From JAWCNN01 sp038848005 (GTDB taxonomy: Archaea; Thermoproteota; Bathyarchaeia; Bathyarchaeales; Bathycorpusculaceae), in contig JAWCNZ010000005.1 in the NCBI GenBank assembly GCA_038848005.1, positions 1-64,000 on the forward strand: a stretch of 64,000 nt of DNA, read 5' to 3'. Within the stretch, counting starts at the first letter, position 1, and each line of letters begins with the position of its first letter. The notes beneath the pieces are model-generated. The model was not told where the DNA came from. It made no database searches and saw only the letters and a list, made by a program, of their open reading frames with translations. A program made the translations under genes and the position numbers. Below, one piece after another: positions 8,868 through 17,492 of the stretch.

Positions 8868-9047
8868 ATGTGCGAGTTTAACGTGATTATTGACGGAAAA
8901 ACGGTTTTAAAGGATGTAGTTTATGCAAAAATGGAAAATAACACTGTAATTGTCAGAGATGCACTTGGAAAATCTAAAGAGTTTAGAAACTGCAAAATTG
9001 TGGAAGTTGACGTGAACACTACACGTCTTGTAATATCGAAACAATAA
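8868..9047 (+). CDS. cooT: CooT-family nickel-binding protein
   Basis: This 59-codon gene starts at ATG 8868 and ends with TAA at 9045-9047. The protein begins Met-Cys-Glu and has the small beta-barrel pattern of the CooT family: VIIDGKTVLKDV, a VxVRDALGxxKEF strand pair, then KIVEVDV. In characterised CooT proteins Cys2 is the nickel ligand, and CooT assists maturation of CO dehydrogenase. The gene lies 1.4 kb downstream of cdhE, so a role in nickel supply to CdhA/CdhC is likely, by inference. Its last 29 bases overlap the 3' end of the convergent presenilin-like gene. Confidence 0.82.
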   Translation: MCEFNVIIDGKTVLKDVVYAKMENNTVIVRDALGKSKEFRNCKIVEVDVNTTRLVISKQ

Positions 9048-9855
9048 AACTTGCCGTTAACCCAAACAATATTGGAAAGGGCAAGCCTGGAAAAATTCTC
9101 TTTTTACGGAGCATTTTAAAAGTTGTGATACATCCGAGTAGAATGCCGGTTATAGAGGCTAAACATATATAAAAGCCAAAATTGAAAAGCATATGTCCAG
9201 AAAGCATGGAATAAAATATCAAATCGCCTAAACCCATTTGAATTTCTTTAAAAGAGAAGCTTAAACCCCTAAGTTGTTCAAGTCCACTGCGGGCTATTTT
9301 TCCAATTGGACCTTGATAAACAGCAAACACATCGTAAACTGCCAGGAAAACTAAAATCATTATTGCACTTAAAGTTGGAATTGAAACTCCTAGAAACGCT
9401 CCTAAAGCGCCTCCTAAACAGATAACTACTACATTGTAAAGTCGGCTGTGCGTTTTAAAAATTGCGGAGTAGGCGGTTGCTGTTACAAGCAAGGATAATG
9501 GCAAAACCAAAGGTTCCATGTCGCCGAAGGCGGTTAACTCAAGCAGAGCGCTTAAATAAAAAATTGAAAGCATGAAAATTGCCGTTGTTAAGGCGAATCT
9601 TGTGATTAAATTTATTAGTTTGAGGCTTTTTCGTTGCAGAAGCACATACAACAGAAAGGCGCCAACTCCGACGAGGACTATGAAATAGAGGGCGTTGCCA
9701 AACGACCCTACACCTTCTTGGAAAGGAGTAACAGTGTAAGTTTCCGTTTGAGATGTTTTTATCAGAAAAGCGCAGAGAAACCCAAATAGTAAACTTGCAA
9801 GGATAGGCGTTAACAACACAATTTCTTTGTCAAATTTGTCATTCAAGGTTTTCAT
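9019..9855 (-). CDS. Presenilin/signal peptide peptidase-like intramembrane aspartyl protease
   Basis: This is a 278-residue multi-pass membrane protein with about nine hydrophobic helices. It has the two catalytic motifs of family A22: YD (Y174-D175, in LAVYDVFAVY) and GLGD (208-211, in IQMGLGDLIFY). It also has the C-terminal Pro-Leu-Pro element (PGLP, 256-259) corresponding to PALP. Archaeal members such as PSH cleave transmembrane segments. It is the last gene of the tgtA operon and starts in an ATGA overlap with the archaemetzincin gene, so two proteases are translationally coupled. Substrates are unknown. Confidence 0.9.
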   Translation of the reverse strand: MKTLNDKFDKEIVLLTPILASLLFGFLCAFLIKTSQTETYTVTPFQEGVGSFGNALYFIVLVGVGAFLLYVLLQRKSLKLINLITRFALTTAIFMLSIFYLSALLELTAFGDMEPLVLPLSLLVTATAYSAIFKTHSRLYNVVVICLGGALGAFLGVSIPTLSAIMILVFLAVYDVFAVYQGPIGKIARSGLEQLRGLSFSFKEIQMGLGDLIFYSMLSGHMLFNFGFYICLASITGILLGCITTFKMLRKKRIFPGLPFPILFGLTASFIVSILQDV

Positions 9856-10403
9856 CTCAGATTTTCAATGGCGTTTTCAACATTGAAGTGACATTTATTA
9901 CAGAATAAACTTTGCTTTCTGTCAGTTTCGAATATTGAATTGGAAAAATACATAACGCAAAAAGGGTTTAAACAATGTTTCAAGCCTAAAGTGTGTCCAA
10001 GCTCATGCACAGCCTCTTTTGTCCCTCTCTCCAATAGAAGGTTCATGTTTGGCGGTTTTCCATAAAATTCTGGCTTAAGCCTCCACAACGAGATTAAAGC
10101 CGATTTTCCCGGGCATTCCGCCTCTCCAAACACGAAGTTCAACCCAGAAACGAAAATGTCGACATCTACTATTCCTAAAATTCGGTTTAGGAATTTAACC
10201 TTTTCAGCATGCCGCCTAACAATGACTAAAATTGCTTCTGAATTGTATTGGTTTCTTGTTTTGTTGAATGTTTCTTTTGGAACTGACAGTTCCTCGGGGA
10301 TTATGACGCATGTTGTTTTTGGAAAAGCCATTTCCAAGTTTTCACGTATTATATTAGCGATGTGCTGGTCTATTTGTCCGATGCGTAATATTCCAACTTT
10401 CAT
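9852..10403 (-). CDS. amzA: Archaemetzincin zinc metalloprotease
   Basis: This 183-residue protein has the metzincin zinc site HELGHTLGLKH (133-143), directly followed by Cys144. The family's extra four-cysteine zinc site is complete (C144, C149, C168, C171). The Met-turn is CVM at 149-151. No signal peptide is visible, so it should act in the cytoplasm. The physiological substrate of archaemetzincins is not known. The gene begins nine bases after the beta-CASP nuclease gene and overlaps the presenilin-like gene. Confidence 0.93.
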   Translation of the reverse strand: MKVGILRIGQIDQHIANIIRENLEMAFPKTTCVIIPEELSVPKETFNKTRNQYNSEAILVIVRRHAEKVKFLNRILGIVDVDIFVSGLNFVFGEAECPGKSALISLWRLKPEFYGKPPNMNLLLERGTKEAVHELGHTLGLKHCLNPFCVMYFSNSIFETDRKQSLFCNKCHFNVENAIENLR

Positions 10404-10412
10404 GGTTTCACT

Positions 10413-11705
10413 TTAAACTTTAAATGTTTCTCCCGCCTTTGGGGCAACAGCCTCCAAACCCAATTCGGTTCTTACCCATTTTGCAAGAAGTTCGCAGTTT
10501 CCCTCCGCACCGTGAACCACATAAACTTTGGGTTTTCCCTTAAGATTTTTTATTGCATTTTTAAGCTGGGTTGCACCACAATGTGATGAAAAATCGAAAT
10601 GTTCAACACGGGCTTTAACCTTTCGCATTTTTCCGTCTATGAGGCATATACCCTTTTCCAACAGTTCCCTTCCCGGCGTGCCTGGAATTTGATAGCTGAC
10701 TAGGAAAATGGCGTTATGCGCTTTTTTTCCGATTTTTGAAGTGTAAAAGACAGCTGGACCGCCTTTTAGCATTCCAGCAGGCGAAATTATCACGCCCGGC
10801 GTTTTTATAGCCTTTCTTCGGTCTCTCCACCCTTCAACCCAGTCAACCGAGTGCATGGCATCCATAAACAGTTTTGGATCTCGGAGAAACTCTTTGTAGT
10901 TCATCATTATTCGGCTTGCTTCACGTGCCATTCCATCCATTGTGATGGGATATTCAAAATGGTGAGCTGTTAGGATGCATGCAATTTCTTGTGACCGCCC
11001 AACTCCGAAGGCTGGAACGAGAACCGTGCCGCCCCTTTCAACAACATCCGTAACGGCTTCCACAAAACGTTTTTCAAGTGTTAGGCGTTCAGTGTGGTCT
11101 TCATCTGCATAGGTGCTTTCGGTTATTACTACATCCAATTCGCCGTAATCCATCTTTGCACCTTCCAAAAGCCTGGTGTCATCCGTGTTAAAATCGCCAG
11201 TGTAAAGTATCCGTTTTCCTTCAGCCTCAACCAACACCTGCACGCCGCCGGGAATATGCCCAGAACTGTAAAGCCTAATTTTCATGTCGCCCACAATTTC
11301 TTCCACGCCAAAATCCAAGTGTTTGCTGCTTCGCATCATAGACCTTAACTCTAAATATTCATATGGCAAATAATAGCTGGAAAGATGGATAAAATCGGAA
11401 ATCAATATTTGCGTTAATTCCATGTTTAGTTTGTTTGTGTACAACGGCTTTTTTTCGTGAATATAAAAGATTGGAGCAGCTCCAGAATGGTCTAGGTGGC
11501 TATGCGTTAAAATCAGCGCATCCACGGCTTTGGGAGGTATATGCATGGGAAAGCCGGGCTCATGATTTAACATGACTCCGTAATCCAGCAAAACCTGAGC
11601 CTTTTCAGTTTTCACTGTTATGGCGATTCTGCCAACCTCTTGTGTTCCGCCCAGAAAACCAATTTGCACCGAACCCATAGTTTCATCCACTAACGCACTA
11701 AACAT
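10413..11705 (-). CDS. Beta-CASP metallo-beta-lactamase ribonuclease (aCPSF2-like)
   Basis: This protein of 430 residues has the metallo-beta-lactamase signature HSHLDH (H68-H73), the downstream zinc ligands in GDFNTDD and ESTYADEDH, and a beta-CASP insert with GRSQE and IISPAGM. The final His motif (HFDFSSHCG) and VVHGAEG are at the C-terminus. There is no N-terminal KH domain, so it fits the short archaeal CPSF2 type rather than aCPSF1; aRNase J is the other possibility. The predicted role is RNA processing or decay. The Met at residue 10 (11678) is a possible alternative start. It sits between the PHP and amzA genes with gaps of 14 and 9 bases. Confidence 0.9.
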   Translation of the reverse strand: MFSALVDETMGSVQIGFLGGTQEVGRIAITVKTEKAQVLLDYGVMLNHEPGFPMHIPPKAVDALILTHSHLDHSGAAPIFYIHEKKPLYTNKLNMELTQILISDFIHLSSYYLPYEYLELRSMMRSSKHLDFGVEEIVGDMKIRLYSSGHIPGGVQVLVEAEGKRILYTGDFNTDDTRLLEGAKMDYGELDVVITESTYADEDHTERLTLEKRFVEAVTDVVERGGTVLVPAFGVGRSQEIACILTAHHFEYPITMDGMAREASRIMMNYKEFLRDPKLFMDAMHSVDWVEGWRDRRKAIKTPGVIISPAGMLKGGPAVFYTSKIGKKAHNAIFLVSYQIPGTPGRELLEKGICLIDGKMRKVKARVEHFDFSSHCGATQLKNAIKNLKGKPKVYVVHGAEGNCELLAKWVRTELGLEAVAPKAGETFKV

Positions 11706-11719
11706 TTTTCACTGCCATT

Positions 11720-12325
11720 TTAAAAATGTATTGACTTTCCAGTTGGAACTGCCCTTACAAAACCCCTTTTTATTGCTTTCAAAATTTCGTCAACGTCGGA
11801 GGAGGCTTGAACTTCGTTGTAGACGCTCCATAACTCGTCAACATGGTGGGCGTCGCTTCCGGCAACGCCCGGCAACCTCAACTGTTTAGCTAGTTTTTCA
11901 GCCATGTGGTTAACGTGGCTTGGCGAAACGCCGTTTAAAATTTCTATGGCGTTAACATCGTATTTTTTGGTTAGGTCTCCGAGACCGTGCGCACGGTAGG
12001 GATGGGCGGCGACGGCTAAGCCGTTGTTTTCCCTTGCAAAGTCAATAACGTTCGCCACAGTACATTCTTTAGGTGGTAATTCAGCCACTCCTAGAAGGAT
12101 TAGGTCGCCTTCAAAAGTTGTTATTTCAACTCCTGGAATTATTAAAATGTCCGGGTATGCAGAAGCCAACTGTTTCACTTTGTAGTAGCCTTCCACTCTG
12201 TTGTGGTCTGTGATGGCTACAGCCTTAATAAACGGGTGCATGTAAAGCCTTTCAACTATGGTTTTCGGCGGAATTGTTGAGTCAAATGAATAGTTTGTGT
12301 GAACGTGCAAGTCAACATAAATCAA
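11720..12325 (-). CDS. PHP-domain metal-dependent phosphoesterase
   Basis: The PHP fold is clear in 201 residues: DLHVHTNYSFDS at the N-terminus, ITDHN, PGVEIT, AAHPYR and GSDAHH supply the metal-binding His and Asp residues. Such stand-alone PHP proteins hydrolyse phosphoesters (nucleotides, oligonucleotides or histidinol phosphate); the substrate here cannot be told. It is too short for HisK or polymerase X fusions. The start is TTG at 12325, overlapping the tgtA stop as TTGA, which implies coupling. The following gene encodes the beta-CASP nuclease, so an RNA-related job is possible. Confidence 0.85.
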   Translation of the reverse strand: MIYVDLHVHTNYSFDSTIPPKTIVERLYMHPFIKAVAITDHNRVEGYYKVKQLASAYPDILIIPGVEITTFEGDLILLGVAELPPKECTVANVIDFARENNGLAVAAHPYRAHGLGDLTKKYDVNAIEILNGVSPSHVNHMAEKLAKQLRLPGVAGSDAHHVDELWSVYNEVQASSDVDEILKAIKRGFVRAVPTGKSIHF

Positions 12326-13923
12326 ATTTGCTCACTCAACGCCTCAGAGAGCTTTTCCAACTCTTTATTGTGGAAAAATTTAAACTTAACCTTCCTTTTC
12401 AAAAATGCTTTCCTACATCTTTTAAGAACTGTTTTATTCCAGTTTTCAGCGTCGTGAAGCAAAATAACCATATCATAGTTTGTGTTGGCTATGTACTCGG
12501 CAACTTGATTCGCCACGTACTCCACAGTTTCCTTATCAAGTGGAAAAACCGTTTCATATTGCGAAAGCGGGTAAACTTCGTCCAGTTCTAATGGTGTGAC
12601 GCCGAAAGGTGCAGCGTAAAAGCAAACGTGAACTTTTTCTGAAAACTCTTTTGGCATGTGTTTAAGCGTCTTCAAAAATTGTTTATATTCCCGTGATTTG
12701 TGAAAGGGCTTTGCTTGGGTTTGAGGCACAAGCACAAGAATTTTTGATTTTTCAGGCGGCGAATACCTTTCAAATAGTTTCTTTCTGTGCCGAACAACCT
12801 CTGGTCTGCTAAGCCCAACAGAGTTGAAAAAGAAAATTCCGCTCTTCTTCACCGCTGGACTGTGTTTTTCGATAAAATCCTCATATTTCTTCAGTTTTTT
12901 AAGGGCTTGAAGCAACGTTGGATGTCCATGCGCCCTCAACTCCAAATGTTCCCATAATCTGCCGTCTTTTATGGCTTGTTTGATGCGTTTTAGCTCCGCA
13001 AGGCAAACGTAAAGGTTATGCTCAGCAAGAAAAGTTTGCCGTTCTTTTTGTGTCATTTCTAAAACTTCTTTTGGTGTTGTTTTTAGGCATTTTGGGCATG
13101 TGCAAGGGAAATGTTCAAGTTCGTCCAGCTTAGCCGTGCCATACTCGGTCATGTAACGGTTTTCTCTGGCGTATATGGCGTAGGCTGCAGAATCAAAAAG
13201 GTCGCATCCGAGGGCTACAGCCAAGGCGAAAACAAGCGGATGTCCAGCGCCGAAAAGGTGAAGGGGCTTTTCAATGGGCAAATTAGCCTTAGCCGCCATA
13301 ATCATGTCCACTAAAACATCAAACCGATAGTTTTCCATAACCTCTGTTGGACTTCCCAAAGCGTATATGTGGAAGGGCAGCTTGCCCATTTCAACAGCGG
13401 ATTCAGCCACCAAATCAAGGAATTTACCTCCTTGAACTGGACCAACCCAGAGAATGTCATTCCGAGTTTTAATTTTGAAAAGCTTTTCCGCCCTCCTCAA
13501 AGTTTCATCTACTGTTTGCTCCGCATGTGCCCTTGAAACTTTCCAGCCTGTGGGCAAATCTAAAATTGTAGCTATGTCCGTGTTTATGCGCTCTTGATAT
13601 TCCACAATCTCTTCGGGCTTTGTTTCTATGTCGCCGTAAACAAGGATTTGATAAGCGCCCGAATCAGTCATTATAACACCTTCGTAATCCAAAAATTTGT
13701 GTAAGCCCTCTTCTGCGGGTTTTCCGCCGAAACGCTTCTTTAAAATGTAGGCGTTTGTTATTAAGGCTTTAAAGCCGAAATCCTCCAAAATTTTTCTAGG
13801 AGGAACTGCTTGTATTGTTGGGTTAACAACTGGAAACAGCATTGGGGTTTCCACTGTGCCGCTTTTGGTTTGTAGTTTGCCGATTCTTGCAAGCAAATCT
13901 TTCTCTTTCACTTCAAAAAACAT
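12322..13923 (-). CDS. tgtA: tRNA-guanine (15) transglycosylase, archaeosine synthesis
   Basis: The enzyme exchanges guanine 15 of tRNA for preQ0, the first step toward archaeosine. The catalytic domain shows MTDSGAYQ (base recognition), GPVQGG, the nucleophile region CDLFDSAAYAIYAR, and the zinc site C-x-C-x2-C (FPCTCPKC) with a His about 25 residues on. The C-terminal part (about residues 340-530) looks like the alpha/beta domain found in TgtA and ArcS. A PUA domain at the end, usual in euryarchaeal TgtA, is not evident. ATG 13923 is preferred to 13944 because the shared TATA box at 13954-13963 would be too close to the latter. Confidence 0.93.
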   Translation of the reverse strand: MFFEVKEKDLLARIGKLQTKSGTVETPMLFPVVNPTIQAVPPRKILEDFGFKALITNAYILKKRFGGKPAEEGLHKFLDYEGVIMTDSGAYQILVYGDIETKPEEIVEYQERINTDIATILDLPTGWKVSRAHAEQTVDETLRRAEKLFKIKTRNDILWVGPVQGGKFLDLVAESAVEMGKLPFHIYALGSPTEVMENYRFDVLVDMIMAAKANLPIEKPLHLFGAGHPLVFALAVALGCDLFDSAAYAIYARENRYMTEYGTAKLDELEHFPCTCPKCLKTTPKEVLEMTQKERQTFLAEHNLYVCLAELKRIKQAIKDGRLWEHLELRAHGHPTLLQALKKLKKYEDFIEKHSPAVKKSGIFFFNSVGLSRPEVVRHRKKLFERYSPPEKSKILVLVPQTQAKPFHKSREYKQFLKTLKHMPKEFSEKVHVCFYAAPFGVTPLELDEVYPLSQYETVFPLDKETVEYVANQVAEYIANTNYDMVILLHDAENWNKTVLKRCRKAFLKRKVKFKFFHNKELEKLSEALSEQI

Positions 13924-13953
13924 GGCGAAACCCAACAAAAACATACAAACAAA

Positions 13954-13963
13954 CTTATAAAAT
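13954..13963. promoter_or_regulatory. Shared bidirectional TATA box, tgtA / PAC2 gene
   Basis: The sequence cttataaaat reads as a TATA box on both strands. It lies 36 bases from the PAC2 ATG (13999) and about 31 from the tgtA ATG (13923). The gap is only 75 bases, and no other TATA-like stretch was seen. Confidence 0.5.
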
Positions 13964-13998
13964 ACATTCCTCCAAATCTGCCTATAGGAGCGCCCAAA

Positions 13999-14751
13999 AT
14001 GGTTTGCACAGTGGAAATTTACGAAAAACCAAAACTTGAAAACCCTGTCTTAATTGAGGGCTTGCCTGGAATAGGTTTTGTGGCTAATATTGCAGCTTTA
14101 CATTTAATCCACGAGTTGAAGGCAAAGCTTTTCGCCGAAATTTTCTCAGACGCATTTCAAGATTTGGCGGTAACCACCGAAACTGGAGGTACACGTTCGC
14201 CGATAAATGAGCTTTACCATTGCAAGGCTGTTAAGGGCGGTAGAGACTTGATAATATGGTATGGCAACACGCAAGCGCTTACAACTTTTGGGCAGTATGA
14301 ACTTTGCGGACGCATTTTGGACATGGCTGAAGAGTTGGGTTGCCGTTACATAATAACGTTGGGCGGCTTCAAAAAAGACGAAGTGAAAACGCCGCCTGAA
14401 ATTTACTGTGCAGCTTCAGATCATGAAACGTTAAACGAAATTTTAAGTTTGGGTGCGAAGGTTATGGTTGGGCAAATTTTCGGTGTGGCTGGCATATTGA
14501 TAGGGCTTGGAAGGCTTAGGGGTTTCAGGGGTTTTTCGCTTTTAGCTGAAACGTTGGGCATGTATCCAGATGCAAACGCTACACGCCACGCATTGGCTGT
14601 TTTGGACAAATTCTTAAAATTAAATTTGGATTTGTCAAGGTTGGATGTTGCAGCCGAAAAAACCGAAAAAATACTGGAATCTTTCGGTTTGATTAGAATG
14701 GCTGGAGAAGAAAAGAAAAAGGAAGAGCAAAGGTTTCCATGGTTTGTTTAA
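13999..14751 (+). CDS. PAC2-family protein (proteasome assembly chaperone-like)
   Basis: This 250-residue protein has the PAC2 fold: PVLIEGLPGIGFVANIAALHL at the N-terminus, then the ITLGGF block, and a glycine-rich GQIFGVAGILIGLGRLRG region. Archaeal homologues include PbaA and PbaB, the latter an ATP-independent proteasome assembly chaperone, but many PAC2 proteins have unknown roles. The start is the ATG at 13999; a second in-frame ATG is absent nearby. The C-terminus is charged (GEEKKKEEQ) and ends RFPWFV. It is divergently transcribed from tgtA. No proteasome gene is in the window. Confidence 0.85.
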   Translation: MVCTVEIYEKPKLENPVLIEGLPGIGFVANIAALHLIHELKAKLFAEIFSDAFQDLAVTTETGGTRSPINELYHCKAVKGGRDLIIWYGNTQALTTFGQYELCGRILDMAEELGCRYIITLGGFKKDEVKTPPEIYCAASDHETLNEILSLGAKVMVGQIFGVAGILIGLGRLRGFRGFSLLAETLGMYPDANATRHALAVLDKFLKLNLDLSRLDVAAEKTEKILESFGLIRMAGEEKKKEEQRFPWFV

Positions 14752-14753
14752 CC

Positions 14754-16736
14754 TTAGCATGTTTCCACAAAGGTTTTAATTCTGTTTAGGATTTTCTCTA
14801 TGCGCAAGTGCGTTTTCATTTCATTTCGCCATTCTTTTGGAAGTTTATACTTGAATTTTCCAGCAGTGCGCCCGTCCATGATTATGATTACGCCTTTGTC
14901 TTCTGGACTTCGCAGAAGCCTTCCAGCGGACTGCGCCAAAGCATTTAGGCATGGAATGTCATTTGCATATTTCACGGCTTTATTTCCAAATTTTTCCCTA
15001 AAATACTCGTAAAGTGCGTCTTGCAGTTCCGTACGTTTGGGGTATGGCAAACCAACAATAACAACGGCGGAAAGCATGCTTCTCCCACCAGTTGACATGT
15101 CAACTCCCTCGCTTATTTTTCCCCTAGCCACTCCAAAAACCACGCATTGTCTGTTGCTTTTCAGAAATTGAAGCACATCTGAAATCTTTGTGTTCCTCTG
15201 TTCGATTAGGAATGGCATGTTAAACTTCGCCAAGTTTGCGATTTCCTGCATGACTTCGTACGATGGAAAGTAAACGGCTACTCGCCCATTAACTTGTTTA
15301 ACGATTTGCGTGAGGTGTTCAGCTATTCTTTTCCATTGTATTTTACCACGCTTTTCAAATTTTGTGGTAACAGCCCTATCCACAACAATAAGCCTGTTTT
15401 CAGGCGGAAACGGACTTGGAAGCTCCATACATTCACATCGTTTATGGTCAATTCCTAAAACGTCCATGTAATAGTCCATGTGCCAAAGCGTTCCAGACAT
15501 TAAAATGGCGGAGCGAAGCTTATTAATCACGTTTGCGGCTAATGCTGGGTCCAAACAGCGGATTCCAAGCTTCACGCTTTTTCTTCCGTTTCTGTCAGCT
15601 TCAACTTTTACGTATCGAACGTAGCTGGAACCAGTAAGGCTGACAAAACCTGAAAGGAAACTTGCACATCTGGAAAGGTAGGAAATTGGGCTTTTGCCAA
15701 CCTCAGCCCTTTTATATCGGATAAGCTCGCCCTTATCCGACAGGTCTGAAATATACTCCAAAAGCCTATCAGCGTTAACTTCCAAATTTTTTAGCAAGGC
15801 ATTAACGATTGTTTCCATTTTAACAACATGCTCTACATCCAACCCATACTTTTTATAAACTTTCCTTCCAAACTCAATCATCACCCTTCGCAAAGCATCC
15901 AAAAAACCATAATCATCCAAACCGAAATTTTGAACTTCTTTCAGGGCTCTTCTAACAGACACTGAAGAAAGCTCGTCTGAAAATATGCCACTGGCATAAT
16001 AGGGTAGGCTGTGGGCTTCATCAAAAACGCAGTTAATCGCATTTAGTCGCCATCCAGCCTTTCCAAGAACAGAGCCTCTAACAGCATCTACAAGAATGTA
16101 ATTGTAATTGCCAATGATTATGTCGGCGTATTTTGCAAGGATTTTCGTGGCTTCGTATGGGCAGATTTCCCCTTCACGGCAAACAGCATAAACTTCATCA
16201 GGCATAAGCGGACCAGCTTCTCTAATTTTGTTAATGATGCCGCGAGCTTGCCAGCTTGGTTTCCATCCGTCATATGTTTTGTCATAGTAACTGCATGTTT
16301 TTCCAAAAGCACCTTCTTTTAACCCCTTACAGTAATGTAGGAAGTCACTGTAGCCAACGCCTTCAAGCTTTGAATCCTCTTGGACATAGGGACACATTTC
16401 CTTTTTACTTTTAAAAACAGAAGCAACAAAACTGGCGCCGCAATGTTCTTTAATGCTTTTTAGCTCTCTACAGTAAATTTCAAGCTGGTTTCTGGTTCTT
16501 GTTAAAATTAGGAGTTTACCTATTGAGCTAAAGTTTTCTTTAGCCATAAAAAAGGCTGTTAACACGGAAATGGATTTTCCAGTTCCACAAGGAGAAGAAA
16601 GCAAACCAATCCTTCCATTCTTAAAAACTTCAAAGTTGAATTTTATGGCGTTAACTTGAAATGAACGAAAGGTTGGGTAAGGGAAAAATTTTCTGACAAG
16701 CACCTTAAAGTCAGCGTCTTCTTTTGCCACAACCAT
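14754..16736 (-). CDS. xpd: XPD/Rad3-family DNA helicase
   Basis: This superfamily 2 iron-sulfur helicase unwinds DNA 5'-3' and takes part in nucleotide excision repair. In 660 residues it shows Walker A SPCGTGKS (48-55), the DEAH box (239-242), motif III around LMSGTLWHMD, motif V GKISEGVD and motif VI QSAGRLLRSPED. The four cysteines of the [4Fe-4S] domain are C115, C136, C148 and C192, with C186 a nearby extra. Length and motif order match archaeal XPD. It is transcribed toward the PAC2 gene (ends two bases apart) and away from an XPF-type nuclease. Confidence 0.93.
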   Translation of the reverse strand: MVVAKEDADFKVLVRKFFPYPTFRSFQVNAIKFNFEVFKNGRIGLLSSPCGTGKSISVLTAFFMAKENFSSIGKLLILTRTRNQLEIYCRELKSIKEHCGASFVASVFKSKKEMCPYVQEDSKLEGVGYSDFLHYCKGLKEGAFGKTCSYYDKTYDGWKPSWQARGIINKIREAGPLMPDEVYAVCREGEICPYEATKILAKYADIIIGNYNYILVDAVRGSVLGKAGWRLNAINCVFDEAHSLPYYASGIFSDELSSVSVRRALKEVQNFGLDDYGFLDALRRVMIEFGRKVYKKYGLDVEHVVKMETIVNALLKNLEVNADRLLEYISDLSDKGELIRYKRAEVGKSPISYLSRCASFLSGFVSLTGSSYVRYVKVEADRNGRKSVKLGIRCLDPALAANVINKLRSAILMSGTLWHMDYYMDVLGIDHKRCECMELPSPFPPENRLIVVDRAVTTKFEKRGKIQWKRIAEHLTQIVKQVNGRVAVYFPSYEVMQEIANLAKFNMPFLIEQRNTKISDVLQFLKSNRQCVVFGVARGKISEGVDMSTGGRSMLSAVVIVGLPYPKRTELQDALYEYFREKFGNKAVKYANDIPCLNALAQSAGRLLRSPEDKGVIIIMDGRTAGKFKYKLPKEWRNEMKTHLRIEKILNRIKTFVETC

Positions 16737-16820
16737 TTGACGGACATCACCACCTTTAATATTCCCCTTTCGATTATATTATTCTGCAGGGTTTGTCGAA
16801 CGTCTTTGCGGTGTGTGAAA

Positions 16821-17474
16821 ATGCCAGAAAATTTTAAGCCAACAGTGTTTGCGGATACCCGTGAAAGTTTGGATGTTAAGGATTCGCTGGTTGAGTTGGG
16901 CTGTCAGGTTGTGGAGAAAGTTTTGGCTCCAGCGGATTACGTAGTTTCAGAAGGCTACGCAGTTGAAAGGAAGGAGCTTCACGACTTTTTCCGTTCAGTT
17001 TTTGATGGACGACTTTTCGAACAAATTGAAAGGTTGGCTGAAGCATATGAAAACCCGCTTTTGGTGGTGGAAGGCGACGTTATTAAGGCTGTGAAAACCA
17101 TTCAGAATCCAATGGTGTTTTGGGGTGCACTGGCAAAAATCGCCGTGGACCGCCACATATCCATAATATTTACGCCGGACGAGTGGAACACAGCTATGTT
17201 CCTGTACAGCCTAGCCAAAAAACTTCAAGAAGAAAAAGGCGGAAAAATAACGCTTAAACATAAACCAAAGGTTTACAGTCAAAGGCAACTTCAACTTTTA
17301 GCCGTGCAAAGCCTTCCAGGAATAGGCCCAGAAAGGGCTGAGGTGTTGCTTAAAAAGTTTGGAAGCGTCAAGCGTGTTTTTCAAGCTTCAAAGGTGGAGT
17401 TGATGTCCGTAAAGGGAATTGGCGAAAAAACTGTTAGGAAAATACTGGATTTCCTTGACGCCAAATACCAATAA
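16821..17474 (+). CDS. xpf: XPF/ERCC4-type structure-specific nuclease
   Basis: The short, helicase-less XPF of TACK archaea cuts branched DNA as a dimer, usually with PCNA. The ERCC4 nuclease core is visible: FADTRES, APADYVVSEG, the catalytic ERK-x3-D motif (VERKELHDFF) and an EGD loop. A tandem helix-hairpin-helix DNA-binding domain ends the protein (SLPGIGPERAEVLLKKFG, SVKGIGEKTVRK). ATG 16821 is chosen (about 217 residues); the frame is open back to 16737 but that stretch resembles no nuclease. GTG 16815 is possible. It diverges from xpd, its probable pathway partner. No PIP-box is obvious at the C-terminus. Confidence 0.92.
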   Translation: MPENFKPTVFADTRESLDVKDSLVELGCQVVEKVLAPADYVVSEGYAVERKELHDFFRSVFDGRLFEQIERLAEAYENPLLVVEGDVIKAVKTIQNPMVFWGALAKIAVDRHISIIFTPDEWNTAMFLYSLAKKLQEEKGGKITLKHKPKVYSQRQLQLLAVQSLPGIGPERAEVLLKKFGSVKRVFQASKVELMSVKGIGEKTVRKILDFLDAKYQ

Positions 17475-17492
17475 AAAGGATGGAAAAACGTT

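Noticed and set aside
16737..16820. Extra 28 codons at the start of the XPF-type nuclease
   Set aside because: They abut the xpd start, contain no nuclease homology and would cover the promoter; ATG 16821 fits the family start.
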